Positions 1 through 9,305 are shown, numbered from the stretch's first letter. The stretch is DNA of 64,000 nucleotides from Paroceanicella profunda (GCF_005887635.2 NZ_CP040820.1:1-64000); one strand, 5' to 3'. Numbers and translations are program-made. The notes: generated by a model not told the origin, from the letters alone.

Positions 1-308
1 CCTTCCGCACGGCGCGTGCCGCCGCGCCCGGGCGGCCTCCCGAGACCCGGACTTCCGACACAAGATTTCGGGAAGTTTCGGCAAGGGCATGGACATTTGC
101 CTTCCGTACACCACAGTACACGGCCGACGCTCAGGCCAAGCGAGCCCGAGCCCGGCACCCCACTGGGAGGGGCGCTGCCGGAGGGAGGTGTCGTCGACCC
201 GTCCGGTCGGCGTCATGGCTTCGGCCCAGGTCTGCCCAGAGACGCCTTTCCGGAAAAAACTCGAACACGCCGGCCAGCCCGGCGTCCAAGACAAGGGAGG
301 GAAGCGGA
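1..308. other. 5' edge, no supported gene
   Basis: Open frames run through this stretch, but none shows a recognisable protein. It is the upstream region of the GntP permease. Its last part (about 294-303) holds a purine-rich ribosome-binding sequence (AAGGGAGGG) placed for the ATG at 309. I see no convincing promoter motif. Confidence 0.5.
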
Positions 309-1666
309 ATGGATCCGACACTCGAACCGCCACTTTGCTTATCATCGCGCTGTTGTCCGTCCTGGGCCTGCTGGCGCTCATTCTCTACGCCCGGATGCAT
401 GCTTTCGTCGCCCTCGTGCTGATGAGCCTCGTCGTGGCCATCGTCACCGGCGTGCCGCTGGCGAACGTGGTCCCCACATTGCTCGACGGCTTCGGCAAGA
501 CGCTCGCGAGCGTCGGCCTGCTGGTCGGCTTCGGCGCCATGATCGGGCGGCTGCTCGAGGTGAGCGGCGGCGCGCAGGTGCTGGCGGACCGGCTGGTCGG
601 GCTCTTCGGAGAGAAGCGCGCCCCGATGGCGCTCGGCGTCGCCTCGCTGCTCTTCGGTATCCCGATCTTCTTCGACGCGGGCCTCGTGGTCATGCTGCCG
701 GTGATCTTCGTGGTGGCCCGGCGCTTCGGCGGCTCGCTGCTGCTCTACGCGCTGCCCGCGGCCGGCGCCTTCGCCATCATGCACGCCTTCGTGCCGCCGC
801 ACCCGGGCCCGGTTGCCGCCGGCACGCTGCTGGGGGCGGACATCGGCCTGCTGGTCTTTGTCGGCATGGTGCTGGCCATCCCGACCTGGTACATCTCCGC
901 CTACCTGTTCGGCAGCTACATCGGCCGCCGGGTGAACGTGTCGATCCCGCTGCTCGACGCGCCGGAGCAGAGCACCGTTGCGCCGCCGAAGCTCAGCACC
1001 GTGCTGTTCATCCTGCTGTTGCCCCTGGTGCTGATCTTCCTGAACACCGGGCTCTCCACGCTGCAGAAAGCCGGCGCGATCGAGGGCGGCGGGGTGGTCT
1101 TCGACTTCCTGCTGATGATCGGGCAGACCCCGATCGCCCTGCTGATCACCGTGCTCGCGGCGATCTTCATCTTCGCGGTCGGGCGCAGCCTCGGCGAGAT
1201 CGAGGAGCTGTGCAACAACGCGCTCGGCCCGGTCTGCGCCATCATCCTGGTGACGGGCGCGGGCGGCATGTTCGGCGGCGTGCTGCGCGCCAGCGGCATC
1301 GGCGACGCGCTGGCCGGCAGCCTGTCGGACCTGGGCCTGCCGATCATCGTGGCCGCCTTCGTTCTGTCGCTCGGCCTGCGCGTGGCGCAGGGCTCGGCGA
1401 CGGTGGCGCTCACCACCACCGCCGGGCTGATCGCGCCCACCGTGGCGGCCGCGACCGATCTCAGCCAGCTCGACCTGTGCTTCATCGTGATCGCCATCGC
1501 CTCCGGCGCCACCGCGCTGAGCCACGTGAACGATTCGGGCTTCTGGCTCGTCGGCCGGTTCCTCGGGATGGACGAGAAGACCACGCTGAAAACCTGGACG
1601 GTGATGGAAACCCTCATCGGCTTCGTGGGCTTCGGCTTCGCCTTCGCGGGATCGCTGATCTTCTGA
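309..1666 (+). CDS. GntP-family gluconate:H+ symporter (5' end apparently frameshifted)
   Basis: Inner-membrane secondary transporter of the GntP family, which imports gluconate or related sugar acids with protons. Family signs are the N-terminal hydrophobic run followed by GVPLANVVPTLLDGFGKTL, the conserved GFGAMIGRLLEVSGGAQ segment, AFVPPHPGPVAA (the hallmark HGFLPPHPGP of GntT) and a C-terminal SGATALSHVNDSGFW. About 450 residues is the normal length. The ATG at 309 has a good ribosome-binding site (AGGGAGGG), but its frame stops early. The transporter frame is entered at 335 (TTG). Adding one T to the TTT run at 334-336 joins them as MDPTLEPPLLLIIALLSV, a typical GntP start. Either this is a sequencing or real single-base deletion, or translation begins at a weak in-frame start such as TTG 335. 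The gene stands alone. The FCD-GntR gene downstream points the other way and probably serves the next operon. Confidence 0.85.
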
Positions 1667-1673
1667 CACTGCG

Positions 1674-1696
1674 GGCCGCCCCCTCCCGGGGCGGCC
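1674..1696 (+). terminator. hairpin terminator after gntP
   Basis: A perfect 9-bp inverted repeat (GGCCGCCCC / GGGGCGGCC) with a 5-nt loop begins 8 bases after the gntP stop. There is no long T tract, as is common in such GC-rich genomes, so termination is inferred from position and stem strength. Confidence 0.6.
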
Positions 1697-2030
1697 TCAC
1701 CCCCCCTGGCACTGCCCCGCGCCGCTGCCCTGTGCCGATACGCGCCTCACGCAGGACCTATCGCCGGCCGGGCCGCATCTCCCGAACGGCACGTCTCACA
1801 CCCCTCCACGGCATCCGGTCCGCGCGCCCCGCATCTTCGCGCGGCGCCTGACCGATGCGCCTGCGCGCGTCCGCAATATGCCGCCGATGCGCCCCGGCCC
1901 GCGGTGCCCGGACAAAGTGCCTGCTGGTAATGTCCGGTCAGTGCGCCGTTCGCGCGGGAGATCCGCTCGGCCGGGCAGCGCTCCAGGCGCCCCGTCCCCT
2001 CATTTCCGGACGATGTGTTCCCGGCGCGTC
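1697..2030. other. intergenic region, nothing recognised
   Basis: GC-rich sequence between the gntP hairpin and the convergent end of the GntR regulator gene. Short ORFs are present on both strands but have no protein-like composition. I see no RNA gene or further repeat. Confidence 0.5.
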
Positions 2031-2720
2031 TCAGCCGGCGAGGGTGCGCCCGTAGCGGGAGAGGATCGCCTCGATGCCGGGCTTCTCCTCGTCCAGCTCC
2101 GCCCGGTCCGCCACCGCGCCGAGGTGGTGGGCCATCAGCCCGGTGGCCCGCTCCGCATCCTGCGCCCGGATGGCGGCGATGATCTGCAGGTGCTCGTCCA
2201 CCGCGCAATCCGAGGAATGCGTGCGCCCGAATGTGGCGATGATCAGCGAGCAGCGCGTCACGATTTCGGAGACATAGCGCGCCAGAACCGCGTTTCCGGT
2301 GAGCTCGGCCATCAGGGTGTGAAACTCCCCCGCCAGCCGGATGGACACCGGCCCGTCCTTGCCCAGCACCGCCTTCTCGGCGCGCACATGCGCCTCCAGC
2401 GTCTCGAAGCCCGTGGCCGGCATGCGCTCGATCAGCCGCATCACCACCTCGCGCTCCAGGCAGTGGCGCACCTCGAAGATCTGCCGCGCTTCTTCCAGCG
2501 AGGGCTCAGCCACGAAGGCGCCGCGGTTGCGCCGCGTGGTGATCAGCCCCTCGTTCTCCAGCCGCACGAAGGCATGCCGCACGATGGTGCGGCTCACGCC
2601 GAACTGGTCGCCCACCGTGTCCTCCGGCAGGCGCATGCCCGGCTGAAGGGCCTGTTCGATGATGGCGCGCCGCAACAGGTCGTAGACGGCATCGCTCAAC
2701 GTGTTCTTCTGTTCACTCAT
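2031..2720 (-). CDS. GntR family transcriptional regulator (FCD domain)
   Basis: A 229-residue DNA-binding regulator of the FadR/FCD branch. Residues about 8-70 form the winged helix (LSDAVYDLLRRAIIEQALQP, then GDQFGVSRTIVRHAFVRLENEGLI). Residues about 85-215 form the all-helical FCD ligand domain, with the expected metal-binding His and Asp residues scattered through EFHTLMAEL and the C-terminal MAHHL region. It is transcribed divergently from the ABC transporter/amidohydrolase operon that starts at 2887. Three copies of a TTGGATACAA-like palindrome lie in the shared region, so it very probably represses that operon and itself, and is relieved by the transported compound or a breakdown product. 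The start chosen (MSEQKNTLS) lies right after the operator region. Confidence 0.92.
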   Translation of the reverse strand: MSEQKNTLSDAVYDLLRRAIIEQALQPGMRLPEDTVGDQFGVSRTIVRHAFVRLENEGLITTRRNRGAFVAEPSLEEARQIFEVRHCLEREVVMRLIERMPATGFETLEAHVRAEKAVLGKDGPVSIRLAGEFHTLMAELTGNAVLARYVSEIVTRCSLIIATFGRTHSSDCAVDEHLQIIAAIRAQDAERATGLMAHHLGAVADRAELDEEKPGIEAILSRYGRTLAG

Positions 2721-2753
2721 GGGTCTCTTCGCCGTGCGGGTGGGGCCTCTCTA

Positions 2754-2836
2754 CTGTATCCACCAAATTCTGTCAATTGGATACAATTTGCTTGCACGAT
2801 CGCACCCGATCAGATTACGACTCGGATTGTATCCAA
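2754..2836. promoter_or_regulatory. three GntR operator-like palindromes between regulator and ABC operon
   Basis: TTGGATACAA at 2777-2786 and its reverse complement TTGTATCCAA at 2827-2836 are near-palindromic FadR-type sites, extended to AATTGGATACAATT at the first. A weaker CTGTATCCAC lies at 2754-2763, just upstream of the regulator. The region is the most AT-rich in the first 10 kb and must hold both divergent promoters. Assigning the sites to the adjacent FCD-GntR protein is inference. Confidence 0.75.
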
Positions 2837-2886
2837 TTAACGAAGCCAGTGACATACGATTCGGACCAGCTGACAGGGACACCGCG

Positions 2887-4457
2887 ATGAAACCGAAACA
2901 CCTGCTTCTCGCCTCCGCGCTCGCCTTCGCGACGCTGGGCGGTGCCGCCGCGCAGGCGGAGAACGTGCTGAAATGGGGGCCAACCGCGACATCGGCTCGC
3001 TCGACCCCTATTCCTACGGCGACAGCTTCACCATCAACGTGCTCAACCACGTCTACGAGGGGCTGGTGCGCTACAATCGCGAGCTGAAGATCGAGCCCGC
3101 CCTCGCCACCTCCTGGGAGATCCTGGAGGACGGCGTGACCTGGCGCTTCCACCTGCGCGAGGGTGTCACCTTCCACAACGGCAACCCGTTCACCGCCGAT
3201 GACGTGGTCGCCTCCCTCGCCCGGGTGAGCGACCCCGCCTCGCCGCTGAAGGGCAACCTGCCGGCCTACGTGAGCTCGGAGGTGGTGGACCCGCTCACCG
3301 TGGACATCACGCTCAACGGCACCTACCCGCTGCTGCTCAACGACCTCACCAACATCCATGTCTTCGACAAGGAATGGCTGGTGGAGCACGGCGCGGAGAA
3401 GCCCACCGACATCGGCGCCGGGGTGGAGGGCTATGCCACCTACAATGCCAACGGCACCGGCCCCTTCATGGTCGAGAGCCGCCAGCCGGACGCGAAGACC
3501 GTCTTCGTGAAGAACCCGAACTGGTGGGACACGCCGCAGCACAACATCGACCGCATCGAGTTCACCCCGGTCACCTCCGCGGCCACGCGCGTGGCCGCCC
3601 TGCTCTCCGGCGAGATCGACTTCACCAACGACGCCCCGGTGCAGGACCTGCCGCGGCTGGAGGCGGCGCCGGGCGTGAACGTGCTGGAGGGCGTGGACCT
3701 GCGCACGGTGATGATCGGCTTTCCCTTCCGCGACACGCTGGCCAGCGGCGCGCCGAACCCCTTCTCCGACATCCGCGCCCGCGAGGCGCTCTACGACGCG
3801 ATCGACCTCGAGCTGATCCACGCCAAGGTGATGCGGGGCAAGTCCCGCGTGGCCGGCGCCACCGTGGCGCCGCAGATCCCCGGCTATGCGCCCGAGCTCG
3901 ACACCGTGCCGGCCTACGACCCGGAGAAGGCGAAGGCCCTGCTGGCCGAGGCCGGGGTGCCCGAGGGGCTCGCGTTCCAGTTCAACTGCGTCTCCGACGG
4001 GCTGGTGAACGAGGAGCAGTTCTGCCAGGCCATCGCCGCCATGTGGGCGCGCATCGGCCTGAAACCGCAGCTCGACGTCGCCCCTCGCGCGGTCCAGACG
4101 CCGAAGCGCACCAACGGCCAGACCGATGTCTACACCCTCGGCTGGGCCACGCTGCCGATGCTCGACGCCTACTCGCCGCTGCTGCAGATCTTCCACACCA
4201 AGCAGGGCAATGCCGGCGTGTTCAACTGGGGCGGCTGGTCCTTCCCCGAGCTCGACGCGCTGGTCGATGCCGCGGGCTCCGAGCTCGACACCGGCAAGCG
4301 GCTGGCGATGGAGACCGAGGCGCTCGGCATCGTGAAGCGTGAGTTCATCATGCTGCCGCTGCACCAGCAGCCGATGGCCTGGGCCACCACCGGGGCGGTG
4401 ACGGAGATGCCGCTCTTCCCCGACAACAAGCCGCGCCTCTGGTACGCGAAAATGTGA
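2887..4457 (+). pseudogene. ABC transporter substrate-binding protein, SBP_bac_5 (frameshifted in a G run)
   Basis: Periplasmic binding protein of the dipeptide/opine/nickel class (family 5). The ATG at 2887 gives a signal peptide (MKPKHLLLASALAFATLGGAAAQA) and mature start ENVLKWG. The frame is then lost at 2975-2979 (GGGGG), and the main domain continues in the next frame as ANRDIGSLDPYSYGD up to 4457. One extra G restores a normal protein of about 523 residues. Family features include VYEGLVRYN, FHLREGVTFHNGNPFTADDVV and PLHQQPMAW. The mature domain has no other break and its codon use is intact, so the lesion is either very recent or a sequence error. An ORF from an internal ATG at 2973 would lack the signal peptide. 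First gene of the operon, with two permeases directly downstream. Confidence 0.85.
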
Positions 4458-4485
4458 GCCGCAAGGCCCCGAGGAGACCCCAGCC

Positions 4486-5478
4486 ATGCTCGCCTTTCTC
4501 ATCAAGCGCACTGCGAACGCAGCCCTGGTGATGCTCGCCGTGGCCCTGCTCGCCTTCCTGATCTTCCGGTTCTTCGGCGACCCGGTGGAGATGATGGTGA
4601 ACGAGCAGGCCACCCAGGCCGACCGGGCGGAGCTGCGCGAGCGGCTGGGCCTCAACGACGGGTTCGCCACCCAGTACCTGCGCTTCGTCACCAACGCGGC
4701 GCAGGGCGATTTCGGCATCTCCTACCGCAACCAGCAGGACGTGATGACCCTGATCGGCGAGCGCTTCCCCGCCACCTTCGAGCTGGTGCTCATGGCCACG
4801 ATCCTCTCGCTCCTGCTCGGCATCCCGCTCGGCGTGATCACCGCCGTCTACCGGCGCTCGAAACTGGCCGACGCGCTGCAGATCGGCTCCATCGTGGGGG
4901 TGTCGCTGCCCAGTTTCGTCACCGGCATCCTGCTCATCCTCGCCTTCTCGGTGAGTTTGGGCTGGCTGCCGGCCTTCGGGCGGGGCGAGACGGTGGACAT
5001 CGGCTGGTGGAGCACCGGGCTGCTCACCGCCTCCGGCCGGGCGGCGCTGGTGCTGCCGGCGCTCTCGCTCTCCACCTTCCAGGTCACGCTGGTGATGCGC
5101 CTGGTGCGCGCCGAGATGCTGGAGACCCTGCGCACCGATTACGTGAAATTCGCCCGCGCCCGCGGCGTGCCCGCGGCCCGCATCCACTGGCGCCACGCGC
5201 TGCGAAACTGCCTGATGCCGGTCATCACCCTCACCGGCATGCAGATCGGCAATCTCATCGCCTTCGCGCTGGTCACCGAGACGGTGTTCCAGTGGCCGGG
5301 CATGGGGCTCTTGTTCATCCAGGCGGTCACCTTCGTCGATATCCCGGTGATGGCGGCCTACCTGATGCTGGTCTCCTTCATCTTCGTGGTGCTCAACACC
5401 TGCGTCGACATCACCTACGCCTGGGTCGACCCCCGCCTGCGCGACGACACCGCCAGGGCCGGAGGCGGCAATGGCTGA
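4486..5478 (+). CDS. ABC transporter permease, DppB/OppB type
   Basis: A 330-residue inner-membrane subunit of a dipeptide/opine-type ABC importer. It begins with the typical LIKRTANAALVMLAVALLAFLIFRFFGDP helix and has six hydrophobic segments. The EAA cytoplasmic loop that contacts the ATPase reads YVKFARARGVPAARIHWRHA, and the C-terminal ETVFQWPGMGLLF is typical of DppB. A ribosome-binding site (GAGGAGACC) precedes the ATG by a normal distance. It follows the binding protein by 28 bp. Its end overlaps the first possible start of the next permease (5471) by 8 bp. Confidence 0.92.
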   Translation: MLAFLIKRTANAALVMLAVALLAFLIFRFFGDPVEMMVNEQATQADRAELRERLGLNDGFATQYLRFVTNAAQGDFGISYRNQQDVMTLIGERFPATFELVLMATILSLLLGIPLGVITAVYRRSKLADALQIGSIVGVSLPSFVTGILLILAFSVSLGWLPAFGRGETVDIGWWSTGLLTASGRAALVLPALSLSTFQVTLVMRLVRAEMLETLRTDYVKFARARGVPAARIHWRHALRNCLMPVITLTGMQIGNLIAFALVTETVFQWPGMGLLFIQAVTFVDIPVMAAYLMLVSFIFVVLNTCVDITYAWVDPRLRDDTARAGGGNG

Positions 5479-5740
5479 CATCTCCGACACCGCACGCCCC
5501 CGGCCCGCCCCGTCGCAGGCCAGCCACCGGGACGCCGCCCGGGCCCACACCGCGCCGCCGCGGGTTCCCGCTGCCAACGCAACCGGGCCCGGCGCCGCCC
5601 GGCCCGAAACGGCCCCGCCGCAAGCCCGCACATCCGGCACCTCCGGGCCCGATGCCATCCCGCCCGGCGCCGCCCGGCCCGGCACACCCGCCGCCCGGCC
5701 CGACGCCACACCGCCCGACGCCACACCCAAGGAGGCCCCC
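5471..5740 (+). other. Pro/Ala-rich low-complexity segment in frame ahead of the second permease
   Basis: From the ATG at 5471, which overlaps the DppB stop, an open frame of 90 residues runs in phase into the DppC-type gene. It is built of degenerate motifs such as PGAARPETAPP and PGAARPGTPAARPDATPPDATP, unlike any permease N-terminus. It may be translated as a cytoplasmic Pro/Ala tail or be a silent spacer. The strong AAGGAGG just upstream of 5741 argues that the permease is mainly started there. See the related spacers at 10263, 15814 and 18317. Confidence 0.55.
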
Positions 5741-6667
5741 ATGCCCCGGATGCCCCGGCTCCTGCCCGCCAGCTGGCGCGAGTCCGACCTGTGGTTCTCC
5801 TTCCGCAGCCACCCCAGCGCGGTCTTCGCCGCCTGCCTGCTGGCACTCATCGCGCTCACCGCGCTGTTCGCGCCGCTCATCGCGCCGCAAAACCCCTACG
5901 ACCTCGCGGCGCTGGAGCTGTGGAACGCCGAGCTGCCGCCGCTCTGGGCCGAGGGCGGGCAATGGCCCTACCTGCTGGGCACCGATACGCAGGGCCGCGA
6001 CATCCTCTCGGCCATCCTCTACGGCTCGCGCGTCTCGCTGGTGATCGGCCTCGCCTCGGTGGTGGCGGCGCTGGCCGTGGGGCTCACGCTCGGGCTCGTC
6101 GCCGGATATTTCGGCGGCTGGGTGGACAACGTCATCATGCGCGCAGGGGACGTGCTCCTCTCCATGCCCTTCATCCTCATCGCCATCCTGATCTCGGCCA
6201 TGGCCACCGCAGCGCTGCCCGCCGGGCTGAAGGGGCTGCTCGCGCTGCCCATCCTCGTCATCGCCATCGCCGTGCCCTCCTGGGTGCAATACGCCCGCAC
6301 GGTGCGCGCCTCGGCCATGGTGGAGCGGCGGCGCGAGTACGTTCAGGCCGCGCGGCTCATCCGGGTGAAGCCCTGGCGCATCATGCTCCACCACATCCTG
6401 CCCAACACGCTCACCCCGGTGATGGTGGCCGCCACGCTGAACTTCGGCCTCGCGATCCTCTCGGAGGCGACACTCTCCTTCCTCGGCGTCGGCATGCCGC
6501 CCGACCAGCCCTCCCTCGGCACGCTGATCCGGGTGGGCAACCAGTACCTGTTCTCCGGCCTGTGGTGGATCGTCGTGTTCCCCTCCGTGCAGCTCTGCCT
6601 GATCGTGCTCTGCGTGAACATGATCGGCGACTGGCTGCGCGACGCCCTCAACCCGAAACTGAGATGA
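5741..6667 (+). CDS. ABC transporter permease, DppC/OppC type
   Basis: Second permease of the peptide/opine-type importer, 308 residues from the ATG at 5741. That start is preceded by AAGGAGG at the right spacing and gives the usual DppC opening (SWRESDLWFSFRSHPSAVFAACLL). It has an N-terminal helix and OppC-type periplasmic region containing LLGTDTQGRDILS, the EAA loop EYVQAARLIRVKPWRIMLHH, and the C-terminal SEATLSFLGVGMPPDQPSLG. The frame is open back to 5471, which would add a 90-residue Pro/Ala-rich extension. The stop overlaps the next ATG (ATGA), suggesting translational coupling. Confidence 0.9.
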   Translation: MPRMPRLLPASWRESDLWFSFRSHPSAVFAACLLALIALTALFAPLIAPQNPYDLAALELWNAELPPLWAEGGQWPYLLGTDTQGRDILSAILYGSRVSLVIGLASVVAALAVGLTLGLVAGYFGGWVDNVIMRAGDVLLSMPFILIAILISAMATAALPAGLKGLLALPILVIAIAVPSWVQYARTVRASAMVERRREYVQAARLIRVKPWRIMLHHILPNTLTPVMVAATLNFGLAILSEATLSFLGVGMPPDQPSLGTLIRVGNQYLFSGLWWIVVFPSVQLCLIVLCVNMIGDWLRDALNPKLR

Positions 6668-7863
6668 TCCCCATGACCAGCCTGCTCCTGCGCAACACCC
6701 GCCCGATGGGCGCCGCCGCCACCGACATCGCCATCCTCGACGGGCGCTTCGCCGCCACCGGCACGCCGCTGCCCGAGGGCGCAGAGGTGATCGACTGCGA
6801 AGGCGCCATCCTCGCCCCCGGCCTCGTCGAGGCGCACACCCATCTCGACAAGTCGCTCCTCGGCCTGCCCTGGTACCGCAACGAGGTCGGCCCCCGCCTG
6901 ATCGACAAGATCGAGAACGAGCGCGCGGTGAAGGTCTCCCTCGGCCTCCACCCGCAGGTGCAGTCCGAGCGCCAGGCGCTGCTCTCGGTCTCGAAGGGCA
7001 CCACCCACATCCGCTCGCATGTCGACGTGGACACCGAGCACGGGCTCGCCGGCATCGAGGGCGTGGCCGAAACCCGCGCGCGGCTGGCCGGCATCGTCGA
7101 CATCGAGATCGTCGCCTTCCCGCAGTCCGGCATGATGATCCGCCCCGGCACCGCCGAGCTGATGGACGCCGCCCTCTCCGCCGGCGCCGACGTGGTGGGC
7201 GGGCTCGACCCCTGCGGCATCGACCGTGACCCGAAAGCCCATCTCGACATCGTCTTCGCCCTCGCGGCGAAGCACGGCAAGCCCGTCGACATCCACCTGC
7301 ATGAGCGCGACGCCCTCGGCGCCTTCTCCATGGAGCTGATCCTGGAGCGCACGAAGGCGCTCGGCATGGAAGGCCTCGTCACCGTCTCCCACGCCTTCTG
7401 CCTCGGCATGGCCGACCGTGCCGCCGCCGCCGCCCTCACCGAGGCGCTGGCCGAGGCGCGGGTGCACATCATCACCACCGCACCCGCCTCCACCGCGGTG
7501 CCGGCGGTGAAGGAACTCGCCGCCGCCGGCGTGCTCACCGGCGCGGGCTCCGACGGCATCCGCGACACATGGGGGCCCTACGGGAACGCCGACATGCTGG
7601 AGCGCGCGATGCTCATTGGCCTGCGCAACAACCTGCGGCGGGATGACGAACTGGCCCTTGCCTTCGACATCTGCACCAGAGGCGGCGCCGCGATCATGGC
7701 GCTCCCCGGCTACGGCCTCGCGCCGGGTGACCGGGCCGACGCGGTGCTGCTCACCGGCGAGACCCTGGCCGAGGCCATCGTCACCCGCGCCCCGCGCCCG
7801 CTGGTGGTCAAGGGCGGCCGCGTGGTGGCGCGGGATGGCGCAGCCCTGCGCCCCGCGCCATGA
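6664..7863 (+). CDS. amidohydrolase family protein, cytosine deaminase (CodA)-like
   Basis: A 399-residue metal-dependent hydrolase of the cytosine deaminase/N-isopropylammelide hydrolase branch, predicted cytoplasmic. Metal ligands are visible: H58 and H60 in VEAHTHLDKS, a later His in IHLHERD, another in VSHAFCLG, and the catalytic Asp in GSDGIRDTWGPYGNADM. This last motif matches the CodA-type HDDVFDPWYPLG region. HVDVDTEHGLAG corresponds to the CodA THVDVSD strand. It probably removes ammonia or an amine from a cyclic N-compound brought in by the surrounding transporter. Its substrate cannot be read from the sequence. It overlaps both neighbours by ATGA. An alternative start is ATG 6673. 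Confidence 0.85.
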   Translation: MIPMTSLLLRNTRPMGAAATDIAILDGRFAATGTPLPEGAEVIDCEGAILAPGLVEAHTHLDKSLLGLPWYRNEVGPRLIDKIENERAVKVSLGLHPQVQSERQALLSVSKGTTHIRSHVDVDTEHGLAGIEGVAETRARLAGIVDIEIVAFPQSGMMIRPGTAELMDAALSAGADVVGGLDPCGIDRDPKAHLDIVFALAAKHGKPVDIHLHERDALGAFSMELILERTKALGMEGLVTVSHAFCLGMADRAAAAALTEALAEARVHIITTAPASTAVPAVKELAAAGVLTGAGSDGIRDTWGPYGNADMLERAMLIGLRNNLRRDDELALAFDICTRGGAAIMALPGYGLAPGDRADAVLLTGETLAEAIVTRAPRPLVVKGGRVVARDGAALRPAP

Positions 7864-9305
7864 GCCCGCGCACCCTGCTCACCGCCCGCTGGCTCGTCGG
7901 CCATGAGGCCGGCGGCCACGTGCTGCACGAGCACGGCGATCTGGTGATCGAGGGCAGCCGCGTGCTCCACGCCGGCCCCCGGTTCGAGGGCCACGTCGAC
8001 CGGCGCATCGACCATGGCGAGGCGCTGATCTCCCCCGGTTTCATCGACCTCGACGCCCTGTCCGACCTCGACACCACCATCCTCGGCTTCGACAACGGCC
8101 CGGCCTGGGCCACCGGCCGCGTCTGGCCGATGAGTTACGTCGAGCGCGGGCCATACGAGATGTACACGCCCGACGAGCTCGCCTTCCAGAAGCGCTTCGC
8201 CTTCGCCCGGCTCATCCGCAACGGCATCACCACCGCCCTCCCCATCGCCTCGCTCTTCTACCGCGCCTGGGGCGAGACGGTGGCGGAGTTCGAGGCCGCG
8301 GCCGATGCGGCCGAGGAGCTGGGCCTGCGCGTCTACCTCGGCCCCGCCTGCCGCACCGGCGGCCAGGTGGTCAGCGCCCCGGGCGAGATCGGCACGCTCT
8401 ACGACGAGGCCCGCGGCATGGCGGGGCTGGAGGAGGCCGCCCGCTTCGCCGCGCGCGTCGACGGCCGGGCAGGGGGCCGCATCCGCGCCATGTTCGCCCC
8501 CGACCGCATCGAGACCTGCACCGCCGGTTTCCTCACCCGCACCGCCGCCCTCGCCGCCGAGATGGACGCGCCGGTGCGCCTGCACTGCCTGCAATCGCCC
8601 ACCGAAGTGGCCCTCGTGGCCCGCCAGCACGGCTGCACCCCGGCCGAATGGCTCGAGCGCCTCGGCGTGCTCTCCCCCCGCTGGCTGCTGCCGCATGGCA
8701 CGCAGGCGCGCGGCCGCGACTTCACCATCCTGCGCGACGCGGGCGCGAGCCTGGTGCACTGCCCGCTGGTCTCCGCCCGCCACGGCTCGGTGCTCGACAG
8801 TTTCGCCGCCTGCCGCGCCATGGGCCTCACCATCGGCCTGGGCACCGACACCGCGCCCCCCGACATGATCCTCAACATGCAGACCGGCCTGATGATGGCC
8901 CGCATGCTCGGCGGCGGCGCCGAGGCGCTGCGTTCGGAGGCAATGTTCGACGCCGCCACCCTCGGCGGCGCCGCCGCCCTCGGCCGGCCCGACCTCGGCC
9001 GCCTCGCGCCCGGTGCCGCGGCCGACATCACCGTCATCTCCCTCGCCGGCCTCCTGCAGGGCCCCGACCCGGTGCAGAGCCTGATGACCGGCGCCTCCGG
9101 CCGCGATGTCCGCGAGGTCTGGGTCGACGGCCGCCGCGTGCTGGAGGACGGCCGCCTGCCGGGCTTCGACCTTGCCGCCGCCCGGCCCCGCGCCCAGGCC
9201 CAGTTCGACCGGCTCGTCGCCCGCTACCCCGAGCGCACGCTGGGCCATCCGCCCCTCTCCGAGATCTTCCGCCCCTCTTACCCAAGGAGCCGGCCCGATG
9301 AGTGA
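7860..9305 (+). CDS. amidohydrolase/chlorohydrolase-like protein with altered metal motif
   Basis: A 481-residue protein of the amidohydrolase superfamily, COG0402-like (guanine deaminase/TrzN/AtzB relatives). The overall fold signs are present: an N-terminal beta sandwich segment, RLHCLQSPTEV, LLPHGTQARG, GLGTDTAPPDMILNMQTGL, and a C-terminal GAAADITVISL strand. The position where the family normally has HxH (GFINTHTHL) reads GFIDLDALSDLDTT, so the first two metal-binding His are replaced by Asp/Ala. It may use another metal arrangement or substrate. It is cotranscribed with the CodA-like enzyme (4-bp overlap) and the ATPase gene (8-bp overlap), which points to a second step in the same breakdown pathway. 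Confidence 0.8.
   Translation: MSPRTLLTARWLVGHEAGGHVLHEHGDLVIEGSRVLHAGPRFEGHVDRRIDHGEALISPGFIDLDALSDLDTTILGFDNGPAWATGRVWPMSYVERGPYEMYTPDELAFQKRFAFARLIRNGITTALPIASLFYRAWGETVAEFEAAADAAEELGLRVYLGPACRTGGQVVSAPGEIGTLYDEARGMAGLEEAARFAARVDGRAGGRIRAMFAPDRIETCTAGFLTRTAALAAEMDAPVRLHCLQSPTEVALVARQHGCTPAEWLERLGVLSPRWLLPHGTQARGRDFTILRDAGASLVHCPLVSARHGSVLDSFAACRAMGLTIGLGTDTAPPDMILNMQTGLMMARMLGGGAEALRSEAMFDAATLGGAAALGRPDLGRLAPGAAADITVISLAGLLQGPDPVQSLMTGASGRDVREVWVDGRRVLEDGRLPGFDLAAARPRAQAQFDRLVARYPERTLGHPPLSEIFRPSYPRSRPDE

Noticed and set aside
2973..4457. Binding protein starting at the internal ATG 2973
   Set aside because: It would lack the signal peptide that is encoded in the adjacent frame from 2887. 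A one-base frameshift explains both parts better.
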